DNA from: Nansenia antarctica
Lineage: Eukaryota > Chordata > Actinopteri > Argentiniformes > Microstomatidae
Length of the DNA stretch: 64,000 nt
Direction: 5' to 3'
Assembly: GCA_963989245.1 (NCBI GenBank)
Contig: OZ022347.1
Coordinates: forward strand, 1,692,427 to 1,756,426
Below the pieces are notes generated by a model. The model did no database searches and was not told where the DNA came from. It saw only the letters and a program-made list of their open reading frames with translations. Shown one piece after another: positions 34,601 to 64,000 of this stretch (within the stretch, counting starts at the first letter, position 1; every line of letters starts with the position of its first letter). The translations under genes were made by a program, and so were the position numbers.

Positions 34601-35401
34601 GACACTTTAAACCTGACCACTAAGAGACACCACGATGCTGACGTCGAACTACGAACGTAAACGGTCCTAACTTGAGTGTCATGCGGGTTTGGCTACTCTG
34701 AATTTCGCACGTTGACGACGCACAGCAAACACGTCAACCGCGCATGAATCTCAAGTTTGGATGTCGGCCATTTTGTAAATCGTTTCGGGGTTTTGCGTAT
34801 AGAAACGATTTTGTTTGTTTGCTCTGTAGGACTTGCCTGCTGTGACGTGTTATTATTCACTGGTAGCAATAACCCTCGGCTATTTTCTACTATTCTTTCT
34901 TTTTTATTTTCTTCTCGTACGTTTTCAAGATGATTTTTACATGAATGCTCTCAAGCTTGTGTGTGTATATCAAATGTAGAGGTGTATTACATACAAGGAT
35001 ATGGAATGCAACAATCACATCTAGTTGTTCTTGTTCCTGCTTGGTTGATTGCCTACTCTTATAATCTTAACTGAGTTAATTGCACTTTGAATACTGAGGT
35101 AGTTGTCGATGTTTTGGTATAAACATTTTCAGCAGCTCTGTATCTGCATATGAGACGGACCTCGAGTCTAGTCACTATAATAGTCACGTGGATTTAATTG
35201 AAATCATATAACATACTTAATGTGAACCTGTTTTTATTTTTAATGACATTTTTTCGAAATTATAAGTTGAGTCTCATGGGTGGTTTAACCAAACAAATCA
35301 GGATGACACTTCTATTTTGCTTTGACTGACACTGAAATATTAATTAATTAGACCGAAAATAGATCTATAGATTAGGCTTAAGTGATATTATTCACTTTAG
35401 G
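34601..35401. other. Probable RNF141 3' UTR and downstream DNA
   Basis: AT-rich without repeats. No polyadenylation site is assigned with confidence. Confidence 0.35.
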
Positions 35402-35530
35402 CCGCGTTCGTAAATTCGCCGGAGTGCACGCTGGGTTCGACGTCATAAAGAGACCAAGTAATTTGATTGGACAAGAGGCAGTCACGTGGACGCTCCGGCG
35501 CTCTCAGAGTGAATTTACGAACGCGGCCGT
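35402..35530. mobile_element. Short MITE with GGCCGCGTTCGTAAATTC ends
   Basis: Left ggccgcgttcgtaaattcgc and right gtgaatttacgaacgcggcc are near-perfect inverted repeats, total about 129 bp. Confidence 0.88.
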
Positions 35531-35832
35531 AGTGAAACAAGAATGTCAGCGTTAAGGCATATTTCTGTAGAAGCACATAAAGCCTGCTGTATGTCTGAAA
35601 TCGATGCTTGTTTTATCTTATAAACACAATGTTATTCATATTAGGATAACTAAAGATTTGAGCTATTTTGTGTGTGTGTATATATATATATACTCAACAC
35701 CTAGCTGTTGCTTATTAGCTGTTTTAACTATTTTGGGAATTTGGGCATAATTGTTTTTACTTCCCTAGGGTGTTGTGGGTTCATCCCATGATGCATTGCG
35801 GTAGTTAAGCAGAGTGCAGCAGTTGTGCGCTA

Positions 35833-35876
35833 GCTGACCCTGACCCTGACCCTGACCCTGACCCTAACCCTACCAT
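35833..35876. repeat. Telomere-like short array
   Basis: Five CCCTGA units followed by CCCTAA and CCCTAC, a short interstitial array related to the vertebrate telomere repeat CCCTAA. Confidence 0.75.
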
Positions 35877-36349
35877 TCCCACCAGCATTGCTCAAATGCT
35901 TAACCAGGAGATGCTGTACTTACTTGATTACTTGATGGATTAAAAAAACAAAGCTGTCTGGATGAACCAAAAACACCCCGAGTACGTCGAAAAATAAGGT
36001 GACGCTTCACAACGAATAGTAGTGTGTTCCTTTAATCCACGAGAAATGCGCTGTTAAAAATCGGACCACAAATAACTGACTGTAATATTGGCCACTGGCC
36101 CTTCTGAACCTTACTGTAGCTGGCTGTGGAATAAATATTATACATCATTATTACTGTGCATCTCTGTGTAGTAGGACATGCAAAGATAACATTTGTTATT
36201 TTTCCATACCAACGTGTAGTGGTATCATAGTCGTACAGTTGCAGGTTCAGTAACCTTATGAAGGATCTGTTGTCGGTTCCCAGAGCTAACGCCTAAGGCT
36301 TCGGCTCAGCGGGCTAACACAGGCCTCAGTAGCATCGACTGCCTGGCTT

Positions 36350-36490
36350 CGACACTCGGTTGGTTTCAGAAAGCAGAGATAGACTGGCTGTGTTTGGTTC
36401 TAGAAGCAGAGAGACAGACAGACTGGCTGTGTTTGGTTCTAGAAGCAGAGAGACAGACAGACTGGCTGTGTTTGGAAAGTACAACACAAA
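36350..36490. repeat. About 42-bp tandem repeat, three copies
   Basis: 'gactggctgtgtttggttct' plus 'agaagcagagagacagaca' repeated. Open frames on both strands are artefacts of the repeat. Confidence 0.8.
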
Positions 36491-36949
36491 TATAACCAGC
36501 AGCATTAAAAAGTTCCATGGAACGGAAGGTAGTCTAGACAATACGAACACAGCCTCTGGTTATGAAATACTGTTGTTGCTGGAGAAGCTGCTTTCCTACA
36601 TTTTGTGTGCAGTGTTCTTCGGTGGCCTGTAGGTGGCAGCGTCTAATTACTGTAACTGAAACTCGGCAGTTGAACGATAGCAACAGTATGTTTCGATTTG
36701 TAAGAAATGTCTAATTCAGGAAGTGTGATGTACAACATTCTGTTTGAACTAACTGATTAACTTAACATTTTAACACTAAACAGTCTGAGTTAATTAAACC
36801 TGTTTTCAGACATCCATGAAATATAAATCAACACTTTTCCTCAGACTGCTGTGTTGTCCTCAATAAAGAGATGTTCACCTTTTGCATTTCAGGTTTTTGT
36901 GTTTCATAGTACTGAAATGTTCTGGATTTCTGCTATTTCCAGTATCATA

Positions 36950-37454
36950 CAGTGGGGGAAATAAGTCTTGATATACTCAGGGTTCCCGCGCTGGTCTTAA
37001 AAAGCTGTTAAGTCTCAAATCCAGCAATCCAATTTATAAGGCCTAAAAAGGTCTCAAGTTGTAGTTATTCGGTCTAAAAATGAGGTGCTAGGTCTTAAAA
37101 ACGAGATCCTGCAAGGAAATCAGTCCGACCACATCTATTTACACGGAAATTAATCAAGCTGGAACCAAAGAAATGCCAATTCGCTTCCTTTTTTGTCTGT
37201 ATGGCAGTGAAATCCCTAATTTCATCACCTTGAGGATGACAAAAAGCTATCATATCCAAAGAGGTCTAAAAAAGGTCTAAAAAGGTCTTAAACTTGACTA
37301 GTTGAAACTTGTAGGAACCCAGTTTCTTCCTGTTTCATTCCACTTTTTTTTTATTTACACATGGACTTTAATGCTTCGATTTTTAATAGGCTCATTGGAA
37401 CATGACATTTACTGGACAAAATGTTGATGTGTTCAATACATATTTCCCCCACTG
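36950..37454. mobile_element. Tc1/mariner-like MITE with another MITE inside
   Basis: Termini cagtgggggaaataagt and (reversed) cagtgggggaaatatgt with TA on both sides (36948-36949, 37455-37456), as for Tc1/mariner. The CAGGGTTCCC element 36978-37321 is inserted near its left end. Confidence 0.82.
36978..37321. mobile_element. MITE with CAGGGTTCCC terminus, copy 2
   Basis: cagggttcccgcgctggtct through aacttgtaggaaccca. Close match to 4293-4548, with extra 'aggtctaaaaaaggtctaaa' sequence before its right end. Confidence 0.7.
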
Positions 37455-37704
37455 TATTTTTGGGTTATGAGCTGAACAAGAAGACACGGTTATCATAGTA
37501 TTTTAAGAAACAAATGTATTGTCATACACAAATAGCATTTCCCCATCTCAGTATAAACATACAGTAAAGGTGAGTGACATCGCATGAAGAAATGAACTGT
37601 CATTTTTACAGTGAAACTGTCTCGACTATCTTTGCGTCTTTGACCTGTTTTCATACAGAAGGACTTCTCTTTTCACATGGTCCATGTAACACATTGTGAC
37701 GTTA

Positions 37705-37945
37705 GAATTATAAGGTTCTATCTCCATTTTTGTCAAAATTTAGTTTTTTTACATAATCTGATCCCTTAGGTGTTTTAATGCCTGTGTGGTGTTATTTTTT
37801 AAATGTTGACATTTTTGAGTTAGTAATTCATAAAATACAAAGGTTCCATCTCACAGAACATAATGGAATGTAAAAACTTTGACGCTCAATATCTCTGAAC
37901 TGCCCTAAACGGAGATAGAACCTTATCATTCTAAGCTCACGAATT
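37705..37945. mobile_element. MITE with TAGAATTATAAGGTTCTATC ends
   Basis: Left ttagaattataaggttctat and right gatagaaccttatcattctaa are inverted repeats; 'ggttccatctc' lies inside. Confidence 0.75.
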
Positions 37946-38011
37946 ATCAGAAGAACTCAAAAGGATTTTTAAGGACTCCTTGGTGGACCTCTTTCACCAA
38001 ACTGACAAGCA

Positions 38012-38062
<51 letters not shown>
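38012..38062. repeat. (AC)n microsatellite
   Basis: About 25 AC repeats. Confidence 0.95.
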
Positions 38063-38065
<3 letters not shown>

Positions 38066-38609
38066 GAAACAGTAGAAAACAATACCCGCCCCCCCTTATT
38101 GTGAGAATATCCTACCAACCATTGCCGTAGAAAAAAAAAACTAAAAAACCCGCTAAATTATTCTCGTTTGCTATCGTATAGCTGTGACGGCTCTTGGTTG
38201 GTGAGATTTGATGAATGACACATTTTTGAAAGGTGTATCTCTACTGGCAGTATTTCTTTGCTGTCTTGGAAGTCTCTTCCGCTCAGTTTACTACACAACT
38301 GGTTTATTAAGGCTGGCGTTTATAAAAGGCAGTATAAAAACAGTCAAACAAACAAAAGGCAGCAAGAATCGATAGACATCATCAAAATTACACAAAAAAA
38401 CGTTGTGTGTGGACAATGATATAGTTACTTATTTCATTCAGAAAATATTGGAATTTCCAAGACATAGTTGGCTTTTCCCCCCATGCAAACCTTTCGAAAA
38501 AAAACTTTTTGGAAAAAGGGATAATTTCTATCAGTGAATATTACTGACTTCAAAATCAGGACAGAGGCCTGTGGGTCCGTTGGCAGTTGGTTTGGCTATA
38601 AGGCTGATA
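38063..38609 (-). other. Probable AMPD3 3' UTR or downstream DNA
   Basis: No repeat or exon recognised. It lies just past the AMPD3 stop codon on the minus strand. Confidence 0.35.
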
Positions 38610-38776
38610 CCCAGGAAACAAGGAGTCCAAAAGACGTCCTCAGGGAAGCCGGAATGTGGGTTCAGAATATGACGTCTTAAGGACGTCTTATGGACTACAG
38701 AATCATCAGAATCGTCTTCTGTAGTCCATAAGACGTCCTAGAAAGACGTCTTTTTTTGGACTCTTTGTTTACTGGG
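38610..38776. mobile_element. Palindromic MITE with CCCAGTAAACAAAGAGTCC ends, copy 1
   Basis: Near-complete palindrome (cccaggaaacaaggagtcc...ggactctttgtttactggg). TA flanks both sides (38608-38609, 38777-38778). Repeated 'agacgtc' motifs inside. Confidence 0.88.
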
Positions 38777-38908
38777 TACTTTTCAAAAGTATACTTTTCC
38801 GAAATGTTTATCTTTAAATCTATCTATCTATAAAAGAGTGCAACGGGTGTGATAGGGGCCAGGGTTCCAGAGGTCAGAGGTCACTACTCTCTGGTCACAT
38901 GATGGAGG

Positions 38909-64000
<25,092 letters not shown>

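Overview
This is a stretch of a vertebrate nuclear genome, almost certainly a teleost fish. It holds multi-exon genes with GT-AG introns, fish-type transposons (BEL/Pao LTR element, Rex/CR1/L2-like LINEs, hAT, PIF/Harbinger, piggyBac-like and Tc1-like elements, tRNA-derived SINEs) and a very heavy load of micro- and minisatellites. No prokaryotic feature, CRISPR array or operon is present. Species cannot be fixed from the sequence.

Layout. (1) 583-6000, minus strand: six exons of a coiled-coil protein I cannot name; the start codon is at 6000 and the gene runs off the left edge. (2) About 6.1-26 kb: transposon-rich DNA with a Harbinger-like element (6653-7350), LINE 3' ends, a BEL/Pao LTR retrotransposon (10728-16271) nested inside the 3' UTR of a LINE (10436-10727 plus 16277-19090), a hAT relic (20091-21401) and an element with inverted repeats encoding a FEN/XPG-like protein with a CXC tail (21604-25135). 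(3) 26.3-34.4 kb, plus strand: RNF141, five coding exons giving a 226-residue RING protein, with a possible NRF1-type promoter near 26.32 kb. (4) 34.4-38.9 kb: probable UTR and intergenic DNA full of MITEs. (5) 38909-64000, minus strand: the C-terminal nine coding exons of AMPD3 (AMP deaminase). RNF141 and AMPD3 converge tail to tail; they are also neighbours in human.

Main theme. Many minisatellites begin exactly at, and contain, a splice site and the adjoining exon edge: coiled-coil exon 5 acceptor, RNF141 exon 2 donor, and several AMPD3 donors and acceptors. In two cases (AMPD3 41227-41368 and coiled-coil gene 1454-1598) the repeated splice sites are spaced by multiples of three with no stop between, so each would give an in-frame isoform. 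Other arrays grew from transposon parts: a LINE 3' UTR, a tRNA-SINE head, a piggyBac-like terminus and a hAT interior. No gene system beyond the transposons and three host genes was found. The most unusual coding items are the XPG-like/CXC element and the BEL gag-protease frame whose pol has been replaced by a Lys/Arg-rich tail of unknown origin.
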